NCBI RefSeq assembly: GCF_946479965.1
Contig: NZ_CAMLHX010000057.1
Span: forward strand, 1 to 26,388
Source: an uncultured Mucilaginibacter sp.
GTDB lineage: Bacteria > Bacteroidota > Bacteroidia > Sphingobacteriales > Sphingobacteriaceae
Direction: 5' to 3'
DNA: 26,388 bases
Shown here: piece after piece, positions 7,801 through 14,395 of the stretch
Layout: each line of letters starts with the position of its first letter
How positions within the stretch are numbered: the first letter of the stretch is position 1
Position numbers and translations under genes: made by a program
Notes under the pieces: generated by a model
Databases searched by the model: none
What the model was told of the DNA's origin: nothing
Seen by the model: the letters and a program-made list of their open reading frames with translations, nothing else

Positions 7801-8050
7801 TCTGTTTTACCAATATTCATCGGTCAACGTTGAAAAGGCGGATAATGTTAAACTCAGCGAAATTTATCTGAGTTACGACTTTAGTCCCAAAAGAAAAATT
7901 CCGGGAGTGAAATCACTACAGTTTTATCTGTTTGCGAACCAGCTAAATATCATACTCTGGAAGGCCAATAAGGCTGGGCTGGATCCGGATGTCTTGTACT
8001 CTATCAAACCCCCTGCATCATTTTCCGCCGGAATTAAGGCAAACCTTTAA
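4853..8050 (+). CDS. SusC/RagA-type TonB-linked outer-membrane transporter
   Basis: The 1065-residue protein starts with a signal peptide (about residues 1-22). It continues with a carboxypeptidase-regulatory-like domain (about 26-105: GDIKTSTGEPVPDASVTTKK) and a plug domain (about 108-230). The plug carries the SusC signature INPNDIESITVLKDAAASSI followed by WGARAGNGVIVITTKK. A long beta-barrel of Tyr- and Asn-rich strands runs to the C-terminus. It moves large substrates across the outer membrane with energy from TonB, with the SusD lipoprotein as lid. There is no STN domain, so it is not an anti-sigma-linked receptor. Its substrate cannot be told: no glycan-degrading genes are near, and the TlpA partner fits peptide- or protein-type substrates. 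Full-length for the family. Confidence 0.95.
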   Translation: MKKIAKPFLIMLFVASALAANAQSTFFIYGDIKTSTGEPVPDASVTTKKLKFTTTSDSTGKFRTYVVDKDTLIITHVGFKSSTFIVDEKMEDYVHVLLVPLVNELQEVIVSTGYQDVPKERATGSFYKLDNKLLNQRVSPDIISRLDGLTSGLLIDRRDAQQPNIQLRGLSTLSFNGSSPLIVLDNFPYAGDINNINPNDIESITVLKDAAASSIWGARAGNGVIVITTKKAKGNQPLSVSFNANLTFAKRPDLFSAKQIPVSSFIDLEKKLFDQGYYDGLFSDQASPGYSEAVDILNRQRNGELNQVQADEAINSLRNRDVRNDMQKYLYRNSINQQYYLNLTGAGTRIRYLFSAGYDKNLSALQGNQNDRITLRSNNSVDLTRKWQFQSDIILTKTKGISNSPGGFGSYKAGYNSISPYASLVNADGSPAAIDLYYSKAFTDTAGNGKLMDWKYRPLQELNNNDNRSGMSDILVNLGTSYRILPWLKADFRYQYHQSWSSTENLQNLESFTARDYINRFTQINGNAVTYVVPKNNILYSSEQNNRQQGARGQLNFDHIWANKHQVSAIAGVEVRETRNNSLTSTYYGYDPNTLVVTPVDYTHMYPTFNGVFGDSYITDGTRFTQNVNRFISTFANASYTYDEKYTLSASARRDASNIFGVSTNQKWVPLWSVGGLWRIDRENFYKLSWMPQLNLRLTYGISGNLSPNESALTRIQYLAASRSPLNLPYVGISAPPNPHLRWEQVRTFNAGLDFSLVGNRVTGSIEYYTKKSVDLINSVLLDPTVGFITANQNSASIFAKGSDIVINSLNIDGKLRWQSSLLFSYVNFKTIKNLNPPGLEGFVSDGAIIFPVVNYNPYVIVSYKWAGLDPLTGDPQGYVNGQVSKDYFAIAQNPIDQQVVSGSALPPVFGNLRNTIEWKKFSLAFNINYRFGYYFRKPVTNYSTLITYGTGYNDYEGRWQKPGDERLTNTPSFNYPSDSQRDLFYQYSSVNVEKADNVKLSEIYLSYDFSPKRKIPGVKSLQFYLFANQLNIILWKANKAGLDPDVLYSIKPPASFSAGIKANL

Positions 8051-8060
8051 AACCAATAAA

Positions 8061-9434
8061 ATGAAAACGACACACTATAAATTTACGCTTTGGATCCGGC
8101 AGACGTTTTTTTTGACTGTTATGATCTTGCCGGCTTTCAGTTCCTGCAATAAATACCTGGATGCTAAGCCCGATCAGGCGATCGCAACACCATCAACCAT
8201 AGAGGATCTGGAAGGTATATTAAATAACTACAACTTTGTGAACGCGAAATACCCTTCGGCGGCTGAGGTGTCAGCAGATGATTATTATCTGACTGGCACC
8301 GACTGGGCAAGTTTGCTGGACTACCAACGAGCTTATTATTCGTGGCAAAAGTTCAATGGCCCGATAGGGGATTATACTTCTCCGTATTCTGCGATAGAGT
8401 ATGCCAATATTATCCTCGAGTCTTTGGATAAAATAGGCAGTACGAATACAGCACGTACGCAAGCGGTTAAGGGAAACGCTTTATATCTGCGGGCGGCGTA
8501 TCATTACGCCTTAGCGCAGGTATTTGCACCTGTCTACAACAAAAATACCGCTGATTCCGACCTGGGCGTTGCCTTAAGGCTTACCGCAGATATTGCAATT
8601 AAGCCCAAGCGTTCCACCGTTGGTGAAAACTACAAACAGGTGATCGCTGACCTTTCTAACGCCGCTCCCTTACTTCCGGATTACCCTGATCAAAAATTCA
8701 GGGCAAGTAAACCCGCTGCTTATGGGATGCTGGCACGGGTTTACCTGGCTATGGGAGATTATGTGAACGCGGGGAAATACGCTGATGCCGCACTTAAATT
8801 GTACAACAAACTCATCAACTATAATACCGTAAGCGCCACTGCCACTATACCTTTCCGGCAGTTTAATGACGAAGTGATTTATGATTCGCGTTCGGGCATA
8901 CCACAAGCACTGGCTAATACTAAAGCGAAAATAGATACCCTTTTGTTTAGCAGCTATGCACCAAATGACCTGCGTCGAACGGTATTATTTAAAACGAATA
9001 CGAATGGCAGCAGGGCATTTAAAGGCAGTTATACCGGCGTTAACAATGCTAGCGCATTTACCGGTATCGCAACTAATGAACTGTATTTCATTAAATCGGA
9101 ATGTGCAGTTAGAGCTAATGATATCAGCACCGGACTCGCCGCTTTAAATACAGTATTGTCGACCAGGTGGAAAACCGGAACTTATCAGCCGGTGACCATT
9201 ACTGACGCTGGCTTACTCCTAAAAACTGTACTTGTGGAAAGGAGGAAGGATTTGTTGTTCCGTACGTTGAGGTGGACGGATCTGCGCAGATTGAACCTTG
9301 AAGTGGACCATCGGCAGGAGATACGCCGAAACCTGAATGGAACCACCTATAAACTGGAACCTGGAAGCGCCAGGTATGTATTCCAAATCGATCAAAATGC
9401 AGTTGAGATCGGAGGCTTGCCACAAAACCCCTAA
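8061..9434 (+). CDS. SusD/RagB-type outer-membrane lipoprotein
   Basis: From ATG 8061 the product is 457 residues. Upstream in-frame codons overlap the SusC end, so 8061 is the better start. It has a lipoprotein signal ending LPAFSSC, then NKYLDAKPDQAIATPSTIED, typical of SusD N-termini. Helical repeats follow (LYLRAAYHYALAQVFAPVYN, AYGMLARVYLAMGDYVNAGK). The C-terminal part includes ERRKDLLFRTLRWTDLRRLN and ends near IGGLPQNP, as in RagB/SusD proteins. It caps the SusC barrel and binds the substrate. It lies 10 bases after SusC and ends in a strong hairpin terminator shared with the gene coming the other way. Confidence 0.93.
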   Translation: MKTTHYKFTLWIRQTFFLTVMILPAFSSCNKYLDAKPDQAIATPSTIEDLEGILNNYNFVNAKYPSAAEVSADDYYLTGTDWASLLDYQRAYYSWQKFNGPIGDYTSPYSAIEYANIILESLDKIGSTNTARTQAVKGNALYLRAAYHYALAQVFAPVYNKNTADSDLGVALRLTADIAIKPKRSTVGENYKQVIADLSNAAPLLPDYPDQKFRASKPAAYGMLARVYLAMGDYVNAGKYADAALKLYNKLINYNTVSATATIPFRQFNDEVIYDSRSGIPQALANTKAKIDTLLFSSYAPNDLRRTVLFKTNTNGSRAFKGSYTGVNNASAFTGIATNELYFIKSECAVRANDISTGLAALNTVLSTRWKTGTYQPVTITDAGLLLKTVLVERRKDLLFRTLRWTDLRRLNLEVDHRQEIRRNLNGTTYKLEPGSARYVFQIDQNAVEIGGLPQNP

Positions 9435-9461
9435 AATAATCCGAATGGCCATGAGATAAAA

Positions 9462-9492
9462 ATTATGGGGGACCTTTGCGGTCCCCCATAAT
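9462..9492. terminator. Bidirectional terminator between susD-like and secreted-protein genes
   Basis: ATTATGGGGGACC and GGTCCCCCATAAT are perfect 13-bp arms around a TTTGC loop. The T tract is better on the minus strand, so it mainly ends the minus-strand gene whose stop is at 9494. Confidence 0.8.
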
Positions 9493-9493
9493 C

Positions 9494-9820
9494 TTATGGC
9501 TCCATTGATACTGCAGCACTTTGAGGTGCATGTAATACCTGTGAGTTCCATAAGTTGGTTTTTTCCGCATTGAATTGCGTAGCGTCCGGCGGGTTACCAA
9601 TGGCCTTGGCGGTCGCGAGCGTTACGCCACAAACATTGGTTTCTGCTGTACATTCATCTTCGCTTTCAAAAGCGGCATAATTGCTGGCTGTTTGAATAGC
9701 GGTACTGGTATAGCTTACGCCGTTATACCGGAAGAAATTGCTGTTTGATCTTTTAGGTGTAAATGCGCTTGAAGAGAACGCAAGTGCGATGGCTAACATC
9801 GGAATAATTAACTTTTTCAT
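9494..9820 (-). CDS. Small secreted protein (DUF6520-like)
   Basis: From ATG 9820 the product is 108 residues; an earlier in-frame ATG at 9847 would put extra polar residues before the signal peptide. It opens MKKLIIPMLAIALAFSSSAF then TPK, a clear signal peptide. Then comes a short mature part with two nearby cysteines (DECTAETNVCG, residues about 52-62) and a polar C-terminus ending VSMEP. Small secreted Bacteroidota proteins with this start are grouped as DUF6520, with no known role; the call is tentative. It lies opposite the SusC/SusD/TlpA operon and about 150 bases after the MauE-like gene on the same strand. Two 9-bp CATCAAAAA repeats (9842-9850 and 9852-9860) sit upstream of the start. 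Confidence 0.7.
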   Translation of the reverse strand: MKKLIIPMLAIALAFSSSAFTPKRSNSNFFRYNGVSYTSTAIQTASNYAAFESEDECTAETNVCGVTLATAKAIGNPPDATQFNAEKTNLWNSQVLHAPQSAAVSMEP

Positions 9821-9973
9821 TGTCGAAGAATGCTTTGTTGTCATCAAAAAGCATCAAAAACTTTAATGTAATAAAATTTGATTTATCTGCCTACTCATTT
9901 ACAGGTTTTCGGCCGATCCTGTCTGCTGCGGCGATCCAATCGCGTCAGCGGAATCATGTTCTCATTCTGCTTG

Positions 9974-10399
9974 TTACCGGGCTCCTTTCTTTTTGTGAAT
10001 GATTATAGTTATCAGGGTAAGGGTAAAAAATCCAAGGTTGAACCAGAGATGGAATGTCCAGCCCATCCGTTCGATCAGCCCCCCGCATGCGCAAGGAACA
10101 CCACCAAAAACTTTTGATAGGATCAGTGCTGTGTAACCGAAAAAGAGCAGGAACGACGCTGCCGACAGATACAGGCCAGCCGTCACGCGTTTGTCCGTTA
10201 TGAGCAGCATCCCAAGGATGATCTCGAATGGCAAAAGACCGTAGGTGACGACAGGTTTCATAGCGGGCCAAAGTGGCTGCTTTTGAATAGCTTCTCTGAA
10301 GTGTCCAAAATTCATCAGCTTACTGACAGCGGCGTAAAACCACAGTAAGGCAATAATCGAGACGCTGATTTTTAAGAAACGTTTTACTTTGCTCTCCAT
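9974..10399 (-). CDS. MauE/DoxX-like redox-associated membrane protein
   Basis: From ATG 10399 the product is 141 residues with four membrane helices (about residues 10-28, 48-68, 76-96 and 115-135). Between the third and fourth is VPCACGG, with Cys103 and Cys105, a signature of MauE-like proteins, which help form disulfides in exported proteins. An ATG at 10435 would add 12 residues with no membrane role. It sits on the same strand as the small secreted Cys-containing protein and faces the TlpA-containing operon. Together these suggest a shared redox job on exported proteins. The pairing is inference; the fold call is firm. Confidence 0.85.
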   Translation of the reverse strand: MESKVKRFLKISVSIIALLWFYAAVSKLMNFGHFREAIQKQPLWPAMKPVVTYGLLPFEIILGMLLITDKRVTAGLYLSAASFLLFFGYTALILSKVFGGVPCACGGLIERMGWTFHLWFNLGFFTLTLITIIIHKKKGAR

Positions 10400-10447
10400 A
10401 TAAAGATGTATGGAATAAAGGTATAGCCGCCCCAATGACAGAAAATG

Positions 10448-10654
10448 TCACTCTTTTTCCTTTATGAAATATTTTTTTTCGAGTCGGTTATATTGGATGT
10501 CGTGACCGCGATCGCGCAAATGGTTGAGCATTCTTTTTACTGTCCTTGAACTGCAGCTGAACCGGGTCGCTGCTTCTTCCACAGACCGGAAGCGATTTTT
10601 GTTGATGAGCTCCAGGACGTAGTCCAGCCGCTTTTCATAAGATCTGTAATCCAT
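10448..10654 (-). CDS. Small HTH DNA-binding protein (HTH_11/DeoR-like)
   Basis: From ATG 10654 the product is 68 residues: a winged-helix half made of RLDYVLELINKNRFRSVEEA, ATRFSCSSRTVKRMLNHLRD and RGHDIQYNRLEKKYFIKE. The HTH region (SVEEAATRFSCSSRTVKRML) is clear, and the rest forms the wing. Earlier in-frame ATGs at 10684 and 10708 are possible; 10654 is preferred because related proteins begin just before RLDYVLELI. It lies about 50 bases upstream of the MauE-like gene and is likely its local regulator. Confidence 0.75.
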   Translation of the reverse strand: MDYRSYEKRLDYVLELINKNRFRSVEEAATRFSCSSRTVKRMLNHLRDRGHDIQYNRLEKKYFIKEKE

Positions 10655-10771
10655 AACATGTCGGGTCCTGTAATTGGCAGACATGAAGTTGGTATATAGC
10701 GTTTGCAAAAGCTATAAGCAGAACTTATAAATTATTTGATAACCGGCTTTATTCTGTCACTGTGACAACCG

Positions 10772-11080
10772 TTAGGAGGAAGGGGAGGAGGATTTCTTTT
10801 CCCGGATGGGTTTTACCCAAAGCGACCGGATCTTTTTCATTGTCTTCCAGAAAAACAGGTGATCGATGCCGGTGCCGAATTTAGGTTTTGGCAGGAGCTC
10901 AAAGGGAGAGATTTCCAGTACCTCGGCGATCTCATAAATGCGCTTGACGGTAAGATCCGTTTCGTTCCTTTCCAAATTGGAATAGGCGGCCTGTGAAATA
11001 TCCAGCATAAATGCCATGTATTCCTGGCTGTAATTCTTGGTTAGCCTGCGAATTCTGATCTTTTCCCCAATAGTTTCCAT
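10772..11080 (-). CDS. XRE-family HTH regulator with C-terminal extension
   Basis: From ATG 11080 the product is 102 residues. The HTH_3 domain covers residues about 4-62: IGEKIRIRRLTKNYSQEYMA, then DISQAAYSNLERNETDLTVK, then IYEIAEVLEISPFELLPKPK. A basic tail (WVKPIREKKSSSPSS) follows. The TTG/ATG-rich upstream extension to 11113 is unlikely. It is divergent from the bacteriocin-like peptide gene at 11214, so it may control that locus. The 133-base gap holds TGTAAT (11097-11102) and ATTACA (11123-11128), an inverted pair that could be its operator, though the 20-base spacing is long. Confidence 0.87.
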   Translation of the reverse strand: METIGEKIRIRRLTKNYSQEYMAFMLDISQAAYSNLERNETDLTVKRIYEIAEVLEISPFELLPKPKFGTGIDHLFFWKTMKKIRSLWVKPIREKKSSSPSS

Positions 11081-11213
11081 ACGTGTTATTGCGCAATGTA
11101 ATCCTATAAGCAAATATAATAAATTACAAGTTAAGCTTTTAGTGTATCCAAGCCTGCGTGGGCAATTTTATAGCAATTCCTGATTTTGGGAAGAAACATT
11201 AAAATTTTTATTT

Positions 11214-11393
11214 ATGAAAGACATGACAGATGCAGAAGCCGCAGAACTAAAAGGTGGAATTAATGCCAGTCTGAGTGGGTGTGCCTATAACATAGGTATC
11301 TCAGCTTCATTTGGTGGGCTTTTTGGTGGTGCAGGCGCCGTAGTAGGCGCGTTGGCCGCGGCCACAGGTCCTTCTTGCCTTGGCTGGTGGTAG
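11214..11393 (+). CDS. Double-glycine-leader peptide, candidate class II bacteriocin
   Basis: ATG 11214 opens a 59-codon frame ending in TAG at 11391-11393. The leader MKDMTDAEAAELKGG has the hallmarks of C39-processed leaders: Gly14-Gly15 at -2/-1, Leu at -4, Glu at -8 and Met at -12. The predicted 44-residue mature peptide is very rich in Gly and Ala (FGGLFGGAGAVVGALAAATG), has only two cysteines (Cys23 and Cys55, able to form one disulfide), and ends LGWW. Such compositions are typical of pore-forming class II bacteriocins and small microcins. A C39-peptidase protein lies 1.5 kb downstream, and a strong terminator follows at once. It may instead be a signalling or other exported peptide. 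Confidence 0.75.
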   Translation: MKDMTDAEAAELKGGINASLSGCAYNIGISASFGGLFGGAGAVVGALAAATGPSCLGWW

Positions 11394-11394
11394 G

Positions 11395-11428
11395 TTTTAT
11401 AAACGGGGCTTCGGCCCCGTTTATAAAA
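11395..11428. terminator. Strong bidirectional terminator with UUCG loop
   Basis: TTTTATAAACGGGGC and GCCCCGTTTATAAAA are perfect 15-bp arms around a TTCG tetraloop, starting 2 bases after the peptide stop codon. The minus-strand rhomboid gene ends inside it (stop at 11421-11423), so it serves both genes. Confidence 0.9.
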
Positions 11429-12044
11429 TTAACCCCGGGAACAACACAATTGTGATTGCGATTCCACCAAGTGCGCTGAAAAAGTGCAATTCGTTATTCA
11501 TCAGCTGATTTTTCGAACGGTACTGGTAAACGATCAGCCCGATAATAAATAATAGCGCCATAAAGCTATTTTTAACCCCTCCATATACCGGTAGATATAA
11601 AGCGATCTTGTCCGGCTTCAAGATCATGAAACTCATCATACACCCCATAATACTTCCTGATGCTCCCGCACTTGAATAATTAATGTCATTCTTATGCCGC
11701 AGTGTTATAACAACTACCCCGGTAAAATAACTAAAGCCGTAAATGATGACGAACAGTTCGCTCCCATAAGGGGATCTCTGATTAAGGCTGTGCTCCAGAT
11801 TAATACATACTATGCAATACATGTAGGCATTCACCAGCAGGTGACCGAAATCATTATGGATCAGATCCGAAGTGAATAATCTGTAGTATTCCTTATGCTT
11901 TGCAATTCCTAAAGGATGGAGGATTAGTTTTAAGAAGTACCTGTTGTGGTAAAATCCGTAAATGGAACTGATACAGATAGCCAGTAAGAGTAGCAGGGAA
12001 ATGGGTGCCCCGCGGATAAATTGATAGAAAGTTGCGACCTCCAT
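11421..12044 (-). CDS. Rhomboid-family intramembrane serine protease
   Basis: The 207-residue protein has about six membrane helices and the full rhomboid set: HNDFGHLLVNAYM with His68 and Asn72, GASGS with catalytic Ser129, and HFFSALGG with His187. It should cut membrane-embedded protein segments. It stands between the bacteriocin-like peptide and the membrane/C39 genes, on the opposite strand, sharing the peptide's terminator. In some bacteriocin loci membrane proteases of the CAAX type give immunity; a rhomboid in that role would be unusual. It may equally take part in peptide maturation or be unrelated cargo. The start at 12044 leaves a divergent promoter region of about 60 bases. Confidence 0.88.
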   Translation of the reverse strand: MEVATFYQFIRGAPISLLLLLAICISSIYGFYHNRYFLKLILHPLGIAKHKEYYRLFTSDLIHNDFGHLLVNAYMYCIVCINLEHSLNQRSPYGSELFVIIYGFSYFTGVVVITLRHKNDINYSSAGASGSIMGCMMSFMILKPDKIALYLPVYGGVKNSFMALLFIIGLIVYQYRSKNQLMNNELHFFSALGGIAITIVLFPGLIL

Positions 12045-12107
12045 AAAGAAAAAATTTAATCTACACTATAACATTGACTTATAATTTAAAATTGTATGTA
12101 ATTGGCT

Positions 12108-12791
12108 ATGGCACTATTACGGCAGATTTTTACTGAAAAATCTACTGCTATGAAAGTTCTGATGAAAAACGGCATCGCGCATTTACTAATGTTGCTATGC
12201 TTTACGTTCGCGCTGATTTGGATAACCGGGGAATATGTCCTCACACCGGAACTTTACGCCAATAGTGGTAACCCGCTTTCCGGAATTCCCGGACGGGATG
12301 CCGGAGTTGTAGCTATGCTGCAGAAATGGATCTATCTTTCTTCAGCAGCTTACCTGATGATCAAGCTGGGGCTGATCACACTCATCCTCCACACGGCATT
12401 GTATCTGTTTCATCAAAACGTCCCGCTGCACCGCGTATTTAAGATAACCGTTATTGCCGAGTTTATCTTTTTAATCCCCGCTGCTATTAAATTAGGGACG
12501 TTTTCTTATACGTATCCTGATGGGAATTTGTTGGATTGGCACCAATATTATGTTCTTTCAGCGCTAACCTACTTTAAAGGGGTACCTGCTGCCTGGTATT
12601 ATGCCCTCCAGACCTTAAATCTTTTCGAAGTTATTTATTGGTTTCTGCTGGCGCAGAGCATTAATGGTATCACGAAGCTGACCTTTGATCAGTCTTTAAA
12701 GCTCGTACTGGTTTCGTACCTGCCATCGCTGGTAATCTGGGTTGCGACCGTAACCTTTATCTCCCTGCTCATGTTTCCCTCCTCGGGGTAG
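12108..12791 (+). CDS. Multi-pass membrane protein of unknown function (bacteriocin-locus partner?)
   Basis: From ATG 12108 the product is 227 residues. ATG 12150 is an alternative start, and TTG 12102 a less likely one. Five or six hydrophobic segments are visible: around residues 22-44, 72-100, 108-128, 143-183 (two helices) and 195-222. Loops are short apart from one polar stretch after the first helix (TPELYANSGNPLSGIPGRDA). The layout resembles Yip1-like proteins, but I recognise no motif. It is followed by the C39 protein (about 54 bases from stop to the chosen start, 6 to the earliest ATG), so they are probably one operon. It could be an immunity protein or a transporter partner. Confidence 0.7.
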   Translation: MALLRQIFTEKSTAMKVLMKNGIAHLLMLLCFTFALIWITGEYVLTPELYANSGNPLSGIPGRDAGVVAMLQKWIYLSSAAYLMIKLGLITLILHTALYLFHQNVPLHRVFKITVIAEFIFLIPAAIKLGTFSYTYPDGNLLDWHQYYVLSALTYFKGVPAAWYYALQTLNLFEVIYWFLLAQSINGITKLTFDQSLKLVLVSYLPSLVIWVATVTFISLLMFPSSG

Positions 12792-12845
12792 ATTGATATG
12801 GATACCCGTTGTTGCTCCTTACTTATGCATCTTATTGTTATCACT

Positions 12846-14228
12846 ATGAAAAATACACATCAATGCTTGAAGTTTTTTACCGCGCAATCCGGTCCGAACG
12901 ATTGTGGTTTAGCCTGTATGGCAATGATCTTAAATTATTGTGGCAGGAGAGCAGAGGCCAACAGGTTAATGAGACGGTCTGTGGCTGGTGGCGAGGGCTT
13001 GTCTATGCTTGATATTCACCGGCTGGCAGAATCGATGGATTTGAGCGGTCGCTGCGTGCGTATGGATTTAACCAACCTGCGGGAAGCAGGGCTGCCTTGT
13101 ATACTGCACGTAGGTAAATCTGAAGCGGGCGACCACTTCGTAGTATGCTTCGGTTCGCGAAAGAAAAAAGGGGTGCACCGTTACTTGATAGCTGATCCGG
13201 CGATAGGTGTTCAGTTGATGGATGAAAACGACTTAATGCGTATCTGGCAAGGTAATGCAGCGCTGCATTTTGAAAGCCTCCCCGCGAACCTTGCAGGGCA
13301 ATATAAGCCCTTATGGATGCAATTGCTACAACTCAAAACTTTCCGGAATGCGCTCCTGCTCACCGTCCCGTTGTTAAATTTATGTGCTACATTGTTGGGG
13401 ATAGGAGTCTCCTGGATGCTGCAGCGTGGCTTATATCATTCTTATGCCGAGCAGCGGCTAAGCTTGCTTGTTGCCTTATTGGTGTTATTATTCACTATAA
13501 CGTTTTTTAAAAACATCATTAATTATCTGCGCAGGCATTTGCTGATCCTCCTTAGCAGTTCCATAAGCGAGCATTTGAATACAACGTACCTTACACACTT
13601 AATGTCAAGCAGGCCAGGCGCTGCCGGTCAGCATGCCGAAAGTGTCCGTAATGCCTTAAGAGAAATAAAAAGAATTCAGCATGCTGCAGCCACATTAGTA
13701 TCTGTTCTGGCTTCTGAGGCATTGATGATGACTGCTATTGCAGCTGCTTTGTTATTCTACGATCCGCTTGTTGGGGGGATCAATATTTGTTATGCACTCA
13801 TCTCATTGAGCATTGCGAAATCCAGCGTACCTCAAACGATCCTGGAAGGCGTTAAGCTCCAGCAGCTATCCGGTGACTATGAACACCAACTCATAATAGA
13901 ATGCCTTTCAAATGAGCATCCTGATGCCGGCATAACAAGTCAGGGACGCCACCTTAGAAAGATTAAAAGCTATCATAACTATGCGAAATCCGTGGCTACC
14001 CGCGTCAGCGGGGAAAGCCTCCTCTACGATTTTGTAGGAACGGTTAACGTTGTCGCCGTCTTCAGCGTGGGGATTTATAAGCTTCAGGAACACCAGGTGG
14101 GTTATACAGACCTGATTGTGGAAGTGATACTGAGTTATTTTATGATCTCGTTGGTGCCAAGAATTTGCAATGCATTGGCCATCGTCACTGATGGCGCCTT
14201 GCCGGTGCAACGCTTTCTCGGAGAATAA
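12846..14228 (+). CDS. C39 peptidase plus ABC membrane domain, no ATPase domain
   Basis: From ATG 12846 the product is 460 residues; an ATG at 12798 would add 16 residues before the peptidase. Residues 1-145 are a C39 peptidase: Gln14 and Cys20 in AQSGPNDCGLACMAMIL, His97 in GDHFVVCFG, and Asp117 in IADPA form the expected active site. Residues about 165-455 are an ABC-transporter membrane domain with about six helices. The frame then stops after VQRFLGE, where a normal bacteriocin exporter continues into about 230 residues of ATPase. No Walker A, signature or Walker B motif is present, and the 167 bases before the next gene show no remnant. It can plausibly cut the Gly-Gly leader; export would need an ATPase from elsewhere. 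Confidence 0.85.
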   Translation: MKNTHQCLKFFTAQSGPNDCGLACMAMILNYCGRRAEANRLMRRSVAGGEGLSMLDIHRLAESMDLSGRCVRMDLTNLREAGLPCILHVGKSEAGDHFVVCFGSRKKKGVHRYLIADPAIGVQLMDENDLMRIWQGNAALHFESLPANLAGQYKPLWMQLLQLKTFRNALLLTVPLLNLCATLLGIGVSWMLQRGLYHSYAEQRLSLLVALLVLLFTITFFKNIINYLRRHLLILLSSSISEHLNTTYLTHLMSSRPGAAGQHAESVRNALREIKRIQHAAATLVSVLASEALMMTAIAAALLFYDPLVGGINICYALISLSIAKSSVPQTILEGVKLQQLSGDYEHQLIIECLSNEHPDAGITSQGRHLRKIKSYHNYAKSVATRVSGESLLYDFVGTVNVVAVFSVGIYKLQEHQVGYTDLIVEVILSYFMISLVPRICNALAIVTDGALPVQRFLGE

Positions 14229-14395
14229 GGCCCCTTCCTGCTTTATCTAAACCATATCACCGGAATTAAATATCTGGGGGACATTTCCGTGTCTGATTTT
14301 CGGAATTGTCTTTCCGACTGATTATTGAAATGCCTATCCTGATCAACGGGATGGGGTTCATCTACCAAGCACAGGTTTAATTAACACAATGAATT

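Noticed and set aside
9219..9551. 110-codon minus-strand frame across the SusD end
   Set aside because: It crosses the strong hairpin at 9462-9492 and overlaps both the SusD and the secreted-protein genes.
9954..10271. 105-codon minus-strand frame inside the MauE-like gene
   Set aside because: It is a shifted frame of the same stretch; the 9974-10399 frame has the membrane helices and the CxC motif.
14229..14395. Possible remnant of the missing ATPase domain after the C39 protein
   Set aside because: I read this stretch for Walker or signature motifs and found none; frames are broken by stops, so it is not a frameshifted ATPase.
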